Below are positions 47,001 through 59,700 of a DNA stretch of 64,000 nt, piece by piece. The position numbers were made by a program, and so were the translations under genes. The stretch lies in the NCBI GenBank assembly GCA_022828595.1, contig JAKGHH010000002.1:73752383-73816382 (forward strand), written 5' to 3'. The DNA comes from Nelumbo lutea (lineage: Eukaryota > Streptophyta > Magnoliopsida > Proteales > Nelumbonaceae). Numbering within the stretch: position 1 is the stretch's first letter; every line of letters begins with the position of its first letter. The notes beneath the pieces were generated by a model, which saw only the letters and a list, made by a program, of their open reading frames with translations, was not told the DNA's origin and searched no databases.

Positions 47001-47544
47001 AGGGTTGGGCCAAAGCCCAAAGGATTGGGCCTGGATTGACCTTAAACCGACCCAATCAGATTTTTTCAGAACGGGGACGGGTCACTGGTTTACTTTAGCT
47101 ATCGGATTGGCCCGCAACTTAACCCGGCCCACGGTTGCTCTCGAACCTCTCTGGACTCTGGCTTTCAAACAATCAAGACCGTCAGGTCGGTCCATCTTCC
47201 GCAGTCAAACCTCTGGCATTCTATGGTCTCATCTCATCATGTCCTCACGTCCTTAGGAGATCTCAGCGTTGCACTTTGGCGTTGCTTGCTATCTTTCCTA
47301 GTCCTCGTTTAAAAAACAAAAGGAAATAAAAAATACAAACCCTAGAGGAGGGATTGGGCAATTCTCGGCTTCTTTCTCTTCTCTTGTTTTCTTTCTCGGT
47401 GGTCTGTCTCTCTGCCGTTACTCCCAAGTTTCAAATCTAGCTCTGCTTTAGAGGGATACAATTAGGGTTAGGGTTAGGGTTTTATTCTTCTTCCCTCGGG
47501 TCCGTTCGTTTCTGCAAAATTTGTTTTTTTGTTTTAATTCTGAA
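47001..47544 (+). promoter_or_regulatory. Promoter and 5' leader of the zinc-knuckle gene, with site II and telo-box motifs
   Basis: Two TGGGCC site II elements (47006-47011, 47026-47031) with GCCCA between them (47015-47019), then a CT-rich leader from about 47360. A telo-box run (ttagggttagggttagggtt, about 47462-47482) lies 60-80 bp upstream of the ATG. Site II (bound by TCP factors) together with telo-boxes is the usual arrangement of plant genes for ribosome and RNA-processing functions, consistent with the product. The transcription start is inferred, not seen. Confidence 0.6.
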
Positions 47545-50500
47545 ATGGGAAAGAGGGAGAAGATGAAGGGAAAGCTCGAAGAAGAAGAGGAAGAAGCAAG
47601 GAAAGCATCGGTAATTTTATTGAGCAGCAGTGACGACGAAGAGGCGAACAAGGATTTGAGCCTTGAGATTGTTAATAGAGCGAGGATGCGTGAAGCCAAG
47701 AGGAAACGGGAGGAGGATTCCAGTGAAATCGCTGGCACTAGTGAGGTTCGATCAGCTATTGTTATTAACCTCTCTTCCTCTTCTTCTGAGGAAGAAGATG
47801 GAGGCCGGTGTGGCGCTGATGATGTTGGTGAAGCGCCGACGGCGGTAGTGGTGGAGGTGAAGAAGAAGAAGAAGAAAAAGAAGAAGAAAATCAATAAGCT
47901 TGAAGCTGAAGAACGGACTGTAAGTTAGATTCAGTTCGTTTCTTTGCTCTGCTATTTTTCTCTTACTACTTAATTTGAACCAGAATCGAAACTGTTTCTC
48001 GATTCTGGTGGTTTTAATTGATTGATTTAATGTTTTTGTTTCATGTTTGTTTCCCAACCATATTGGTGCTTGAGTATTGAATTCATGCAAAACGAAATTT
48101 TATAGTTCTTTCTGCAATTGGATTGATTGGTGTGTGAGGATTGATGACTTTTTTTAAGAAAAAAAAGATTATAATGGCGATTTTACTGTGCCCATTTTAG
48201 GTTGGATATTTAAAGGAAGGAGACCAGGTAGAAATGGTTCAAGCTGTTGAAACAGTAGAATCTGTAGAAACAGAAGCTGTAACTGATAAACCTGTGGAAG
48301 CAGGAGAAGTTGATATATCAGACAATATTGAGCTCCGAAAGGAGGAAGCAGGAGCGGTTGAGATATCGGACAATATTGTTCTCCGAAAGCTTCTTGTGAG
48401 TTTTCTGATTTGGTTTGTATTATGAATTTCAAATTTGAAGTTCCTCCCCTTCCCCACCGGGAAAAAGAAGTTTTCTGCTTTAATTGAATTTTCTTTTTCT
48501 TTTCTTTTCTTTTCTTTTATTTTATTTTTTCTATCAGCGGGGTCCGAGATATTTTGATCCTCAGGAAGGAAGTTTCGATAAGTGCTATAACTGTGGTGAA
48601 GAAGGTCATACAGCGGCCAGTTGCACCTCAAAAAAGCGGAAGAAGCCATGTTTTGTCTGTGGGAGCTTTGAGCATGGCGCCAAACGTTGCAAACAGGTAT
48701 GCTCTCCTCCATGTCCTCAAGCTTTTATCTGCATCATAATTTTGTAATCCAAAAGTGAGCCAGAACTCCAATATCATAGCAATTTGGCTCTCTCCGTGGA
48801 AACCTGCTTTTAAGTAAGATTGGACTTATGTTGCATAGAATTGGACAATATAAAAGCTATTTTACATGGTTGCATGATTTAACTGCATGAGTGGCTATGC
48901 ATTAAATTGAGGAATTGATATCATCCTATCCTGAAAACAAAGTATTTTGCTAATAAAAAAAGGAATTCTACTTCAAAGTTAACTAGCATCAAGAACAAGG
49001 ATCAAAATTTTGATACGATATTTTGGACATATTGTATCATATCCTTTGGTTCTTGATAACATACAGGTGTTTTTGGGAACTCATTCTTTTTTTTTTTTAA
49101 ATAATATATAAAACTATATTTTAAACTAAAGCTTAAAAAAACCAAGAAAAGGGGGGGGGGAATCTTCAAGAATTCATTTGCTGCTCTTCTTCCAAATAGC
49201 CTACAATATCATTTTAAAGTGTTCCATGTGTTTAAAGGTAAACCCTGAGGCATGGGGTATATAAACTCATGAGCGTGCAATTTTTCTATATTGTAACGAT
49301 ATAGAGTATAATACTTGTACATAGGCTTCATTGTATTTTGGTTCTTTGATCTTAATGAAATATACTACCTTATACATTAAAAAAAGTATGATACTTGTTC
49401 TTTTTTGTATTTTAGTTGACTTACTTGGATTTTGGAAGTCCAAATGCACATGGTACAATAACAACCGGTCTTGGGCCTGAGAATAAAGAAAAAAGGAATT
49501 TCTTTTGTTGAATTTTCATATGTTCTTAAGGTCAGATAGCATGTTTACATCGGTGAGTTGTCGAAAGGGGTGTTCAGATAAGACTTGCTTGTGCCTTGTG
49601 AGAATGCCATGCTTCTACTATCTAACAGGGGCATGTGACTCAAGGCATATGCCTCTAATGCCTTTTAAATCACATGTGTGAGATAAGACAAATGAAAGCA
49701 GATTTCATAAGACCTTAGTGATTGAATACTGCTATCAACCAAGCAAGGATCAAGTGAAAGGTGCTACCACCTTTTAAATCACGTGTGAGATAAGACAAAT
49801 GAAAGCAGATTTCATAAGACCTTAGTGATTGAATACTGCTATCAACCAAGCAAGGATCAAGTGAAAGGTGCTACCATGTCCAATAAAGGATTGAAAAGGT
49901 ACTAAAACCTTTAGAGGTGATAACATGGAAGAGCCCGACACGGCCCGCAGGTCATCACGGGCTGTGCCACCCTCCCAAGTGAAATTTTGGGGGTCGGCCC
50001 ATCACGGCGCATGGCCCATGGCCCAGGCCCGTGTGGGCCCATGCCGTGCCGTGCCGTGGGCTGGGCTGGCCCGTGGGCCAAGCCTTGGCCCAAGTCGGGC
50101 CATGGACCAGGCCAAAGCTATTTTTGCCTATTTATTTAAAAAATTGAAAAAAAACTTAAAATTTTAATTTTATATGAATTTTGATGTATACAATTGCTTA
50201 TATATACAATAATTAAATAAATTAGTATAATAAAATTGAAAAAAAGTGTTTATTTTATTAATATATTATATACTATATATTATTATATAATTATAATTTA
50301 TATGATATATTATATATTGTATATTATATATAAATATATAAATATTATGTATATATATATAAATATATATAAATAGTATATATGGGCTGTGCCGTGCCGT
50401 GCCTGCCTATGGACTTCAAACCCCAGGCCCAGCATGGCACGGACCATTGTGCTAGGCCTGGCATGACTTGTGGCTTGTCATGTCCCTGGCCCGATTTACA

Positions 50501-53500
50501 CCTCTACAGTAGACTTTAGGAGAAGATGACTTTCCTGATCAGAGGCAATGGGGCTTTTTGTGAATGGATCTGGGCTATGGAAGGTGGTATAATTAATTGT
50601 GCAGCCCTATTGCCTGGTGTAGTGAGGGAGAACACTTTTCAGGATATAAGTTGATTAGTAGGATATTTTGGCGAGGGATTTAAGATTCAACTTTTTTTTT
50701 TTTTTTTATGCCTGCTCAATGTTGTTAAAATCTTACGATTTTACGATTTGAATCATGAATCCCAAGGGTTTCAACTTGAATCTTATGTCTGAATCCTTTT
50801 CTGCAAAAATATTACGATTTTTATTTGAATTCTACTATTTGAATAATAAATCTTACGATTTATACGATTCGTGTGATTCAAATCAATTCAATTATGAATT
50901 AGTTTTCTACTTTATCATTTTATTTTGTTAATATTTAGTTTTGTAACAGGTAACTTGTTTTAAAGACATTACTAAAAATTGACATATTTATGTTATTTAA
51001 ACCATATATTGAGTTTATTTTTCATCATATATGGGATAAAGAGTCATTTTATGTGGATTATTTGGCTTTTAAGCCAAACCTGATTATATTATCTTAGACT
51101 TCTATTGTGTAAGTGGTAAGTTCTATTCATTTAGGTAGATACATGGTAGGTATGGATTAAAAATAGGGTAGAAATTACTTTTCTATATACATTTTGCCTT
51201 TTAACATGTTTATATTTTATTTTTTTTACAATTTTTTAAACAATAGAAATAATCTTACAATTTACAATACTATTTCATGATTGAATTCAATTTTCTCGAT
51301 GATTAACGATACGTTTACAGTTCTCAGAGCATTGCTTTTGCTGCTACTAGCACTGGTATTTTCTCAAATTTAAATTTTATGCAGCATTCATTTTAGAACT
51401 TCTGCAGCAAACTTTAGAGTAAGATAACTGCCCTAACCAGGGATATTTTGTCAATGGACCTGTGTAATTGAGGGCATAGGGGCTGTTTAGCAAGTCTTTT
51501 TGGGAAGATCTTATGGTAGCTCTGACAGTTTAAAGGCACATTGAGCTTTTGCATGAAGATGTGAGCAGTCCGAAGCTAGTTTGGCTACTGTGCGTCTTTC
51601 TGTGTCTTTTCGGTGCACCGACTTTTGGCAGATAGATCGTTAAGAACCAAACGGAAAAAGGACAGCGGCGCGGTCTGCCTGGCTTGTAAACAGCCGAAAG
51701 ACTGCACAGAAAGACGTGCCGAATGGGACCATAATTAATTGTGCACTTCTACTAATACCTTGTTTACTGAGGAACTTCCTGCAGGATGTTCACTTTTTGA
51801 CATGTGCTATAGAAACCTTTGCTGCAGTGGACACTTGGCAGATCCAAACTTTCTTGAATTTGGTACTTACTGTGGTTCTTTGAGCCAAGAAGTTGCTGGG
51901 GATTATCACATTGCCAATATGTTAAATGTTATATATATTTTTTTAATTTTTATATTATTTATCTAAACTTTCTCAACCATCCAATAGATCAAATTGGTAA
52001 CTTGGCATCATCATCTGCCAACTTTCTACTTAATCTATGGTACCGGTTTTGATGTTTCATGGATGATGTTAAATTTTTATATCATTAGGGTGTGGGTCTG
52101 CTGGTTGGGTTGTTTATAGAAGTTGTCTTAACAACTAGAAATCTTGTGATAGCATGGTTAGGTGCCCACAAAAGCCCCATATGTTCCTTTGGCCACTTAT
52201 TTGTGTGGATGTTTTAATCCAAAAATATTTGCCATTTGCAAAAAAGAAGCCCTTTTTAAATTTATAAAATGGGAACTCTCAGTCTCACTCAGAGAAAGCT
52301 CAATACTGGGCGGAGTATAAGGATGACATGTGCTGGAAGAAGTTAAGGTATACCTAATCCATTGTAGTAGCAGATGTAATTTGGATTTGCCACTTGGTAG
52401 TGGTGTAAATAAGGGGTTTTGCCTGGTGAAAATGCTAATCATTCTGATTGAATTACTTCTTTTCATGTTATTGTTCTGTTTCCTTTCCAAAACTTTCTAT
52501 GGAAAAAATTTGAGAGAAAAAGTTTCTTTGGATCGGTCCTCGTAAATAAAAAGAATGTCTTCATGATTGTGATATGGTTTTCCAATTTGATTGGATTGTT
52601 ACTTACTGTCTACTATAATGTATTTTTCAGATTGATAAAAAAATATATATGTATTTTTCAGGGGCTAGAATGCTTTATTTGCAAAAGAAAAGGCCATCGT
52701 GCGAAAGATTGTCCAGAGAAAGACCAATGGGGATCACAAAATTCAAAAATATGTCTAAGATGTGGAGATATAGGGCATGATATGTATTCATGTAGGAATG
52801 ATTATGCATCTGATGATCTTAAGGTCTGCACAATCTTCTAAGATTCTTTTTCAATTATGTTCTGCCTGTCCTTTTGTGTACAAAAGGTTTGTTTACTTAA
52901 ATTTGAAACCATTTGGACATCCTTGCTTATGATGTTTAAACCCCCGCTCCCCTGAAAAAACACTTGGACAGGAAATACAGTGTTACGTTTGCAAAAATTT
53001 TGGGCATCTCTGCTGTGTTGGTATGGATTGCACTGCTAGAGAAGTTTCTTGTTACAATTGTGGCCAGTCTGGTCATACCGGTTTGGTAAAATATACTAGC
53101 CACTAGATTAATTAAAGCTTTTCTGTACTCAGTTTCCCTATTTGTTGTTAAAACTCCTGTTGCTTAATAGTAGTTGTCTGTTTACACAGGGATGTGCAAA
53201 GTCACGTGGTGAAACCAGTGGTACAGGGTCACCTACTTTGTGCTACAAGTGTGGACGGGAAGGGCACATTGCACGACGATGCACAAAATTTACTAAGGTC
53301 CATATTGTCACATACTCTTTCTTGATCTATGAGAGTTATTTAGTTGATCATTGGGTTTTTCTGTGGCTTGTTTATGGTCCACCTGTTCATATCATAAGTG
53401 ACAATTTTTTGTAATTTTCCAGTTTGGTCAGAGGATGGATGAGTTGTTAACTCCTACTCGGAAAAAAATTTCCAACAAATCTAGAAATGGATTTAGATCT

Positions 53501-53887
53501 GCGCCGCATGATCTTGGGAAAGCTCATAAAAAGAAAAATGTTGTCCGATATGAAGAAAGAGTGGTGACAACAGCAGTGAAGTCAAAGTGGAGGGGTGGGT
53601 GGATTACTGATGATCCAGGAGATCTGCTCAATGTTAAAGGCAAAGCAAATGGTTGGAGGTCTCCTGCGACACCAGCCAAAAAGGATCATAAGATTTCCAT
53701 CCCAACTGCAGATGGTCATTTTTCAAATTCTCGATCTCGAAAAAAGTCTAAGCTTCTTTATGGAACTCCAGGTTCACATGGTTCAGTGGATACTTATCAG
53801 CATAGATTTTCAGCTTCAAGGTTCGGAAACCATAATGTAGGTGCTTTGCGGAGAAATTATGATTGGTATGAGGGATCAATTAATTAA
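47545..53887 (+). CDS. CCHC zinc-knuckle protein, ZCCHC7/Air-like (seven coding exons)
   Basis: Exons: 47545-47919, 48201-48395, 48538-48696, 52662-52823, 52972-53085, 53190-53297, 53423-53887. All junctions are GT/AG in phase 0, giving 525 aa. The N-terminus is acidic and Ser-rich with a Lys run (about residues 112-120), probably a nuclear signal. Seven knuckles follow: CYNCGEEGHTAASC, CFVCGSFEHGAKRC, CFICKRKGHRAKDC, CLRCGDIGHDMYSC, CYVCKNFGHLCC (last Cys spacing atypical), CYNCGQSGHTGLGC (split by intron 5) and CYKCGREGHIARRC. The C-terminal block has GFRSAPHDLGKA and RGGWITDDPGD, characteristic of the conserved plant family that includes Arabidopsis AT3G43590. By relation to yeast Air1/2 and human ZCCHC7, it may help a TRAMP-like complex feed RNA to the nuclear exosome; that is inference. 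The start is the ATG following the telo-box leader. A competing acceptor at 52630 would break the frame. Confidence 0.9.
49661..49876. repeat. 109-bp tandem duplication in intron 3
   Basis: The segment starting ccttttaaatcac repeats at 49770, with a 2-bp deletion (catgtgtgag to cgtgtgag) as the main difference, which points to a recent duplication. Confidence 0.9.
49912..50506 (+). mobile_element. hAT-like non-autonomous element in intron 3
   Basis: 595 bp with inverted ends tagaggtg and cacctcta. It has shoulders very rich in GGCCC/GGGCC and gccgtgcc words around a TA-rich core. Its core and left shoulder match the reverse complement of 63240-63599. No clear 8-bp target duplication is visible, and no transposase is present. 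Confidence 0.65.
51590..51720. repeat. Fold-back repeat in intron 3
   Basis: Arms gtctttctgtg (51594-51604) and cacagaaagac (51705-51715), with extended partial pairing (ttttcgg / ccgaaag), around a GC-rich loop. MITE-like, no coding. Confidence 0.6.
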
Positions 53888-54051
53888 CATTCAAGTCTTA
53901 CAAATGTCCATTAGGAGTGTTTCTGCAAATGGAAACGACACTACCAGATCAACCGTGTATATCTCTCTCTCTCATCTCTGTGAAATATTGCCTCATTAAT
54001 TGTTTTCCTTTATTATATATGGTTTAGACTAGTTGATGTTACTTATATGCG

Positions 54052-54057
54052 AATAAA
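54052..54057 (+). terminator. Candidate polyadenylation signal of the zinc-knuckle gene
   Basis: AATAAA 165 bp after the stop codon, in an AT-rich context followed by ttgtctccttgtgtc; a plausible near-upstream element. The actual cleavage site is unknown. Confidence 0.5.
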
Positions 54058-55245
54058 TGTTGCAACTTGTCTCCTTGTGTCTTCGATTTACCATATTGGA
54101 TTTCATTATAAATCAAATTATGATTACAAATACTTAATTAACTTTGTTTCATTTCTTGGATACAGTAATTTGTAGTTGATGGGAAGTGGGTAATTATGGT
54201 GCAAGGTCAAGGTTTCTGGTGGTTTTTGGAGTGCTGCTCTCCTACCTGTACCATGGCAGATAAATTCCTACAATCAGGAAAAATATTTGGAATCAATTTT
54301 CTAGAAGCCATTATCATTCTTTAATTTTTTTGTTTGTTTGTTTCTTTCTTTCCTTTCTCAGATGCCTGGCTACAAAGCTTTTCTTATAAATGATGTTGCA
54401 GCCAAGTGTGGTAGACGGGATTTAGCCGGTCCCTAGAAAGCTGTACTTGAATAGAATGTAACATGCACCAGTATTTCCAATTTACAACTTCATTTTTTGA
54501 CATATTGTATCTTGGAGCAGAACAATGTGTATGAACATGAAAAAAAAAAAACAGAATAGCCAATTTGCTAATTTGGTGAATGTCAGCTGCTAGGTTAACT
54601 GTAAGACGTTCCTGATATCTGAGAGCTTCATACATAATTTTCCATCAAAGGTATACAAATTGTGTATCATGTGACATGTGCTCGATTTTGAACAACGTAG
54701 ATGGTAGGTTGAAATTTGAATACAAAGTGAATTCTCCAAAGTGTTCAGTTGAATTGTATTTTGAGGATTTTAAACTTTTAAGGGTAAAATACAAAAACCT
54801 CCCCCAAAGATTTTGACAATCATTGAAACCTCTACTATAGTTTTATTTTAACAAAATCCTCTTAACTTCTAAAGAACTTGACAAAAACTTCCTTGAAGGT
54901 TAAAAAAATTAGCGTATCGTATTGTATCTTTTGGGTCTTGATACATTTGTTTATAGGTGTTTTGGGACCCAGTCTTTTTTAATAAAAAGTGCTCTTTTAA
55001 CTCTCCAAAACCAAATTTTGAAAAAAAAAACTATTTCCATGTGTATTTAAGTATCGAAATGCCTTTGTCGACATATAGAAGCGTATCAATACTTTGATCC
55101 ATGACCTAAAGTTGTCCTTGATGTGTCAAGTTGTCATTAAAATATTTCAAAATATTGGAATTATCCCTACAAGTTTATAGATGATATGAATTTTGCTTTA
55201 TCTTCATATGTTTTTTACTTAGAGTTTTTTCCATTGAATCTGATA
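54058..55245. other. Intergenic region downstream of the zinc-knuckle gene
   Basis: No gene is seen. 54780-55090 resembles dispersed sequence also found in intron 3 (gtatcgtattgtatctttt, gtgttttgggacccagtc; compare 49010-49100). Confidence 0.5.
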
Positions 55246-55249
55246 AACC

Positions 55250-58200
55250 CCGAGAAAAGTATTCATTGTGATGTTTTTTGGACTTCAATTACTACTAACT
55301 AATTAAGAGTTATGCTCAACATCCTCAAATTGTAATGAGCACTATCTTACCTCAACATTTGAAATGAGACACAAAAGATAGTGTTTTTCCAAATCATCTA
55401 GTGACTCGTTTCTATCCATTTAACCTAATTTCAAGGATCTCCTTTCACATAAATTGGGTGTCCATCACTAATGACTTATGTAACTGTCTTCAGCCCCATT
55501 CCTATTGATGCCTCATAAATCACCTTAGAAGTTTGTAGTTTGGTTAAGGAGTCTGTAAGGTTCTTTTAAGACTTTACAAAATCCAAGGCAATTCTACATT
55601 CGCTAAGGTATTGTTTTATCAGATTATGCCTTAAGCGGATGTGCCTTCTTTTACTGTTATAAGTCTAGTTCTTGGCTCTGGCTATTTCTGCTTGACTATC
55701 ACAATGGAAAGATATAGACAGAATTGGTCGTGACCAAAGCGGTATATCTACTAGTAAATCCTTAACCACTATGTCTCGGACCCCACCAATTCTAGTGTAA
55801 TAAACTTGGCCTCTATTGTTGAATTTGTATTACATGATTGCTTTATCGATTTCTACGATATTGCTCATCCACTTAGAGTAAACACATATCCACTGGTGGA
55901 AGTATTATCCTTTGAATTTAAAATCCAATTTGCATTAGTAAAGCTTTCTAAAACAGGAGAAAAATCTTAATGTAAACCAAAATTTATAGTTTCTTTTAAA
56001 TATTTTAATAATCTTACTAAAGCTTCCCAATGTTCATTTCCGACATTATGAGTATAATGACTTAATTTTCCCATAGCTATAACTATGTTTATTCTTGTGC
56101 AGTTCATTGAATAAGACACAATTTCAATTATATTTGCATACTTCTTTTGTGAAATAGGTTCTCCTACATGTTTCCTTAAGTGAATACTACAGTCAATATG
56201 TGTTTTAACTAGTTTACAACCATAGTGTTTTAACTTGTTCCCATTATTAGCATATCATCAATATATAAACAAATCATGACTCATTTATCATTTTCAAATT
56301 TACTATAGACGCAATCATTTATGTTATATCCATTAGTTACTAATACATTATCAAATTTTTCATGTCATTATTTGGGAACTTATTTTAAGCCATACAAAGA
56401 ATTAATTAATTTACATGCTTTATTTTCTTGTCCTGACATTATGAAGCCTTCAGGTTGCTTAATATATATTTTTTCCTCTGATTCTCCATTTAAGAAAGTT
56501 GTTTTTAGATTCATTTGGTGAATTAGTAGTTTGTAAATGGATGCTATGACAAATAAGACTCTAATTGTAGTTAATCTTGCAACTGAGGAGTAAGTGTTAA
56601 AGAATTCTACATTTTTCTTTTGTATGAACCCTTTTGCAACTAATCTGACTTTGAATTTATCTATTTTATCATATGATTTTATTTTTTTCTTAAAAATCTA
56701 TTTACAATCCAAAGCCTTAATTCCAAGTGGAAGATCTACAAGTTCCAAAGTGTGATTTGTGACTAAGGAGTCTATTTCACTTTTTATGTTTTTCTTTTTC
56801 AAAATACTGTATCAAGTGAGGTTATGACTTCCTGATAGGTTATTGGGTCTTTGTCCACTAGAAAAGTGAGCATTTCGTCACCCAAGTTTGTTTCTTTTCT
56901 GTCTTTTACTTCTCTTTAAGTTTGGATCTTAATTTCTATAACCGTTGTTATCTTAACTAAGTAAATTACTGATTCCTTGAGCACTCGATTGTTCTTGGTT
57001 TTTGTTTTGAATTTGGAAGGATTCCCTATTTTTTATTTATTTTCTCCATGGAAAATGTGTTCAAAGAATTATACATCTTGGGATTATTATTGTGTTGTTT
57101 TCTACAACATTATCAATTATTTTCGGTCCTAATTTCTTTCTTTTAGGTTCAATTATTCTAACTTTCGTTAGGTAACCCCAAACTTTTAGCTAGTTCAAAC
57201 TAGGTTTTTTGTTATGCCAAAGTTCAAAAAGTATGTCATTTCTTCTTGGGTGGTATTCTATTATATAAGTGACAAGCCATTAAAATTGCTTACACCCACA
57301 AATTCAGAAGTGCACCTAAACTAATTAACATAACATTCATAATTTCTTTTAGTGTTTTGTTAAGTCTCTCTACTACTCTATTAGATTCAGGTTGATAAGA
57401 GATTGTACTTTCATGTATGATTTCATTTTTTTCAAGGAATTTTCTAATGGTTTCTCCATCATATTCAGTCTCTCTATCTGTTCCAAGTCTTTTTATTTTC
57501 TTTCATAAGAGATTTTCTACTTCAGTTTTATAGTCTATAAAAGCTTAATCAGCCTCATCTTTTGATCTAAGTAGAGCTATTGCATATCTAGAGAAATAAT
57601 CTATAAATGTTATATAGTATCGTTTTTCCTCCTCTAACTTCATGATATTTAAAGTCTCGTATATCACTATGTATAAGTTGTAATAATTCAGTTTCTCTTT
57701 GTACATTTTTATGATGTTTCTTAATGAATTTTTCTTCTGCACATACTTAGCATTTTTCATTTGTAAAATTAATAAAAACATTCAAAACTCCTAACTTACA
57801 TAACTGTTTTAAATAAGAAGCACTACAATGTCTGAATCTAGCATGACAAATATCAAATTATTCAATAATATAAGGAGAAGAAGAAGCAATTTTATTCATA
57901 ACAATATCAGAATTATTTAGTACAAACAGTCCACCAACATTGTATAATTTTCCAATAAATACATTATTTTTAGTTAAACATCATTGTCTTCTTCAAATGT
58001 GAGTTTTAGTCCTACTTTGTTGAGGAGTGATCCTGATGCCAAGTTTCGTTGGACCTCTAGCACATGCAATACATCATTCAACATTAGAATTTTTCTTGAA
58101 GTTAATTTTAGGAGCACATTTCCTTTGTCGATAACCATCAAAATTTGTGAGTTTACCATGAAGACTTATTTTCCCTCGAACTGAATTGTGTACTCGTAGA

Positions 58201-59110
58201 AAGAGCTGTGGTCCGCACATATGTGCTTGGTAGCACCAGTGTCTAGTACCACTTCTTTGGCTTATCAACTAAGTTTACCTCAATTACCATGATTATGATA
58301 ACATCCCTAGTCAAATTGACTTTTGGTTTCCCAGAATCCTTCTTTCGGTATCGGTAGTCCTTCTTGTAATGTTCGAATTTGCCACATACATAGCAATTTC
58401 CATTCTTTTGTTGCTTCTTGAATTCATGGTCATTTCTCACATTCAAATTCTTTTTGAATTTTATAATCTTTTCCTCGATCATATTGGTTTTGGAAAACTG
58501 ATTTTCATCTTTCTTTATGTTATTTTCTTCTATTTTAATTCGGACCACTATTTGGTCCAAAGTAGTATCATTCCTCTTATGTTTCATACTAGTCTTGAAA
58601 TCATTTCATATATGTGGCAATTTCTCTATGAGAGAACCGGCAATGAATTCATATGGCAGTATCATGCCTTCCTTTACTAGTTCCCCCACAAGCATCTGAA
58701 ACTCATCTATTTGGGCAAATCCATGCATGTCTTTCTTCATGGTGAAATGTAGGAAGTTGGCAATTACACATTTTTTATTTCCAGTATTTTTCAGAACATG
58801 CTTATTATCCAATGCTTTCCAGATTTCATAGGCAAAGTTATAAAAAGAATAAACATTGTACAGTTCATTGGACAGGTAGTTGAGGATATGGTTGGTGCAG
58901 AGGTGGTCAACTATAGTCCAATGTTCTGCAACAATAGAACGGGTTGGTTCCTCCATGTTTAATGGGTCAAATTCAGTCAAAGCAACGGTTACCCCTAACT
59001 TCTTTAAGGCAAACAGCAAACGTTTCTCCAACGCTTGTAGTTGGTTCCATTGAAAGGTTCAATCTTAGAGAAATCGGGTACTGTTGACAGTATCCGATTT
59101 CTCATGAAAG
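55250..59110 (-). pseudogene. Ty1/copia retrotransposon, decayed (gag-PR-INT-RT-RH)
   Basis: Read on the minus strand from 59110. A gag start (KIEPFNGTNYKRW) and UBN2-like gag (about 59030-58606) come first, then a gag zinc knuckle CYVCGKFEHYKKDY in which the last Cys is replaced by Tyr (about 58400-58340). A protease motif VLDTGATKHICADHSSF follows near 58250, then a GAG-pre-integrase block (58159-57974) and an integrase block with YYITFIDYFSRYAIALLRSKDEA (about 57620-57545). RT has KTTFLNGESEEKIYIKQPEGF, SLYGLK and LYIDDMLIMG (about 56510-56230), and RNase H has SFHCDSQAEIARAKN near 55700. The order is that of copia. Many stops and frameshifts make it non-functional. Confidence 0.9.
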
Positions 59111-59360
59111 GGTTAGTAGAAATAGGTTCCATAAATGCGGTTTTAAGATTGTTGAAAAATAATAAGGAATGCAAAATGAAACTTATCAGTAATTTCTTTC
59201 CAAACCAAAACTTGCAGGAATGTGATGTTGTAGAATTGAAAAATGGAGAAATTGCAGAGATGAGGGATGAGTCATGTCACTTGGTCACTCTCCTTAAAAC
59301 CACATTTGCCCCCTACGGTGCAGAGGTGATTGCAAATTGGTTGCCAAGATAAAACAACCC
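59111..59360. other. Region between copia gag and its LTR-like sequence
   Basis: Should correspond to the 5' leader of the copia element. No canonical tRNA-Met primer-binding motif was found. A 103-codon plus-strand frame here has no recognisable domain and is probably accidental. Confidence 0.4.
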
Positions 59361-59700
59361 ACATGCCACTAGTAGACGTGCACTCACTTACCAGACCTTC
59401 GCGAACCACAAAGAATTGATGCTCGAAGAAAACAGAGAAGAGAAGATTGTTGAATGAATTGGTGTGTGTAAACTGGGTCGACCAACACTCCTTTTATAGT
59501 GTTCTCAGACTAGAAATGACACAGAGGTGTCCGTTTAGGCAGGTGCCTCTTCAAAATAGAGTACATGTTCGAAGAGGCACAGAAAGGAAAAGTTGATTTT
59601 GTGCATCGCACGCACGTACCCTGACCTGACCCGACTCAACTCAGTGCGCGTGGGTAAAACACCCCCAACCCCCCCTTACATGCATGAGATATATATAGTG
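59361..59700 (-). mobile_element. LTR-like sequence of the copia element (minus strand)
   Basis: On the minus strand this shows a TATA box (CACTATAAAAGGAGTG, 59489-59504) followed by leader-like sequence towards gag, which fits the promoter of the 5' LTR. Exact LTR ends and a second LTR near 55250 could not be fixed by eye. Confidence 0.45.

Larger units (their letters stand above)
48697..52661 (+). other. Third intron of the zinc-knuckle gene (about 4 kb)
   Basis: Far larger than the other introns (104-281 bp), because of repeats: a 109-bp tandem duplication (49661-49876), a hAT-like element (49912-50506), AT-rich and TTACGATT-rich stretches (50720-51310), and a fold-back (51590-51720). The rest holds no recognised gene; a polypyrimidine tract and tttttcag precede exon 4. 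Confidence 0.75.

Noticed and set aside
47448..47894. 148-codon minus-strand frame
   Set aside because: Antisense shadow of the acidic, Lys-rich first exon of the zinc-knuckle gene.
52630..52661. Alternative splice acceptor for exon 4 at ttttcag before attgat
   Set aside because: It would add 31 bases and shift the frame; the acceptor before gggctagaatgc keeps phase 0 and the knuckle.
59041..59352. 103-codon plus-strand frame
   Set aside because: It overlaps the leader and gag start of the minus-strand copia element and shows no domain.
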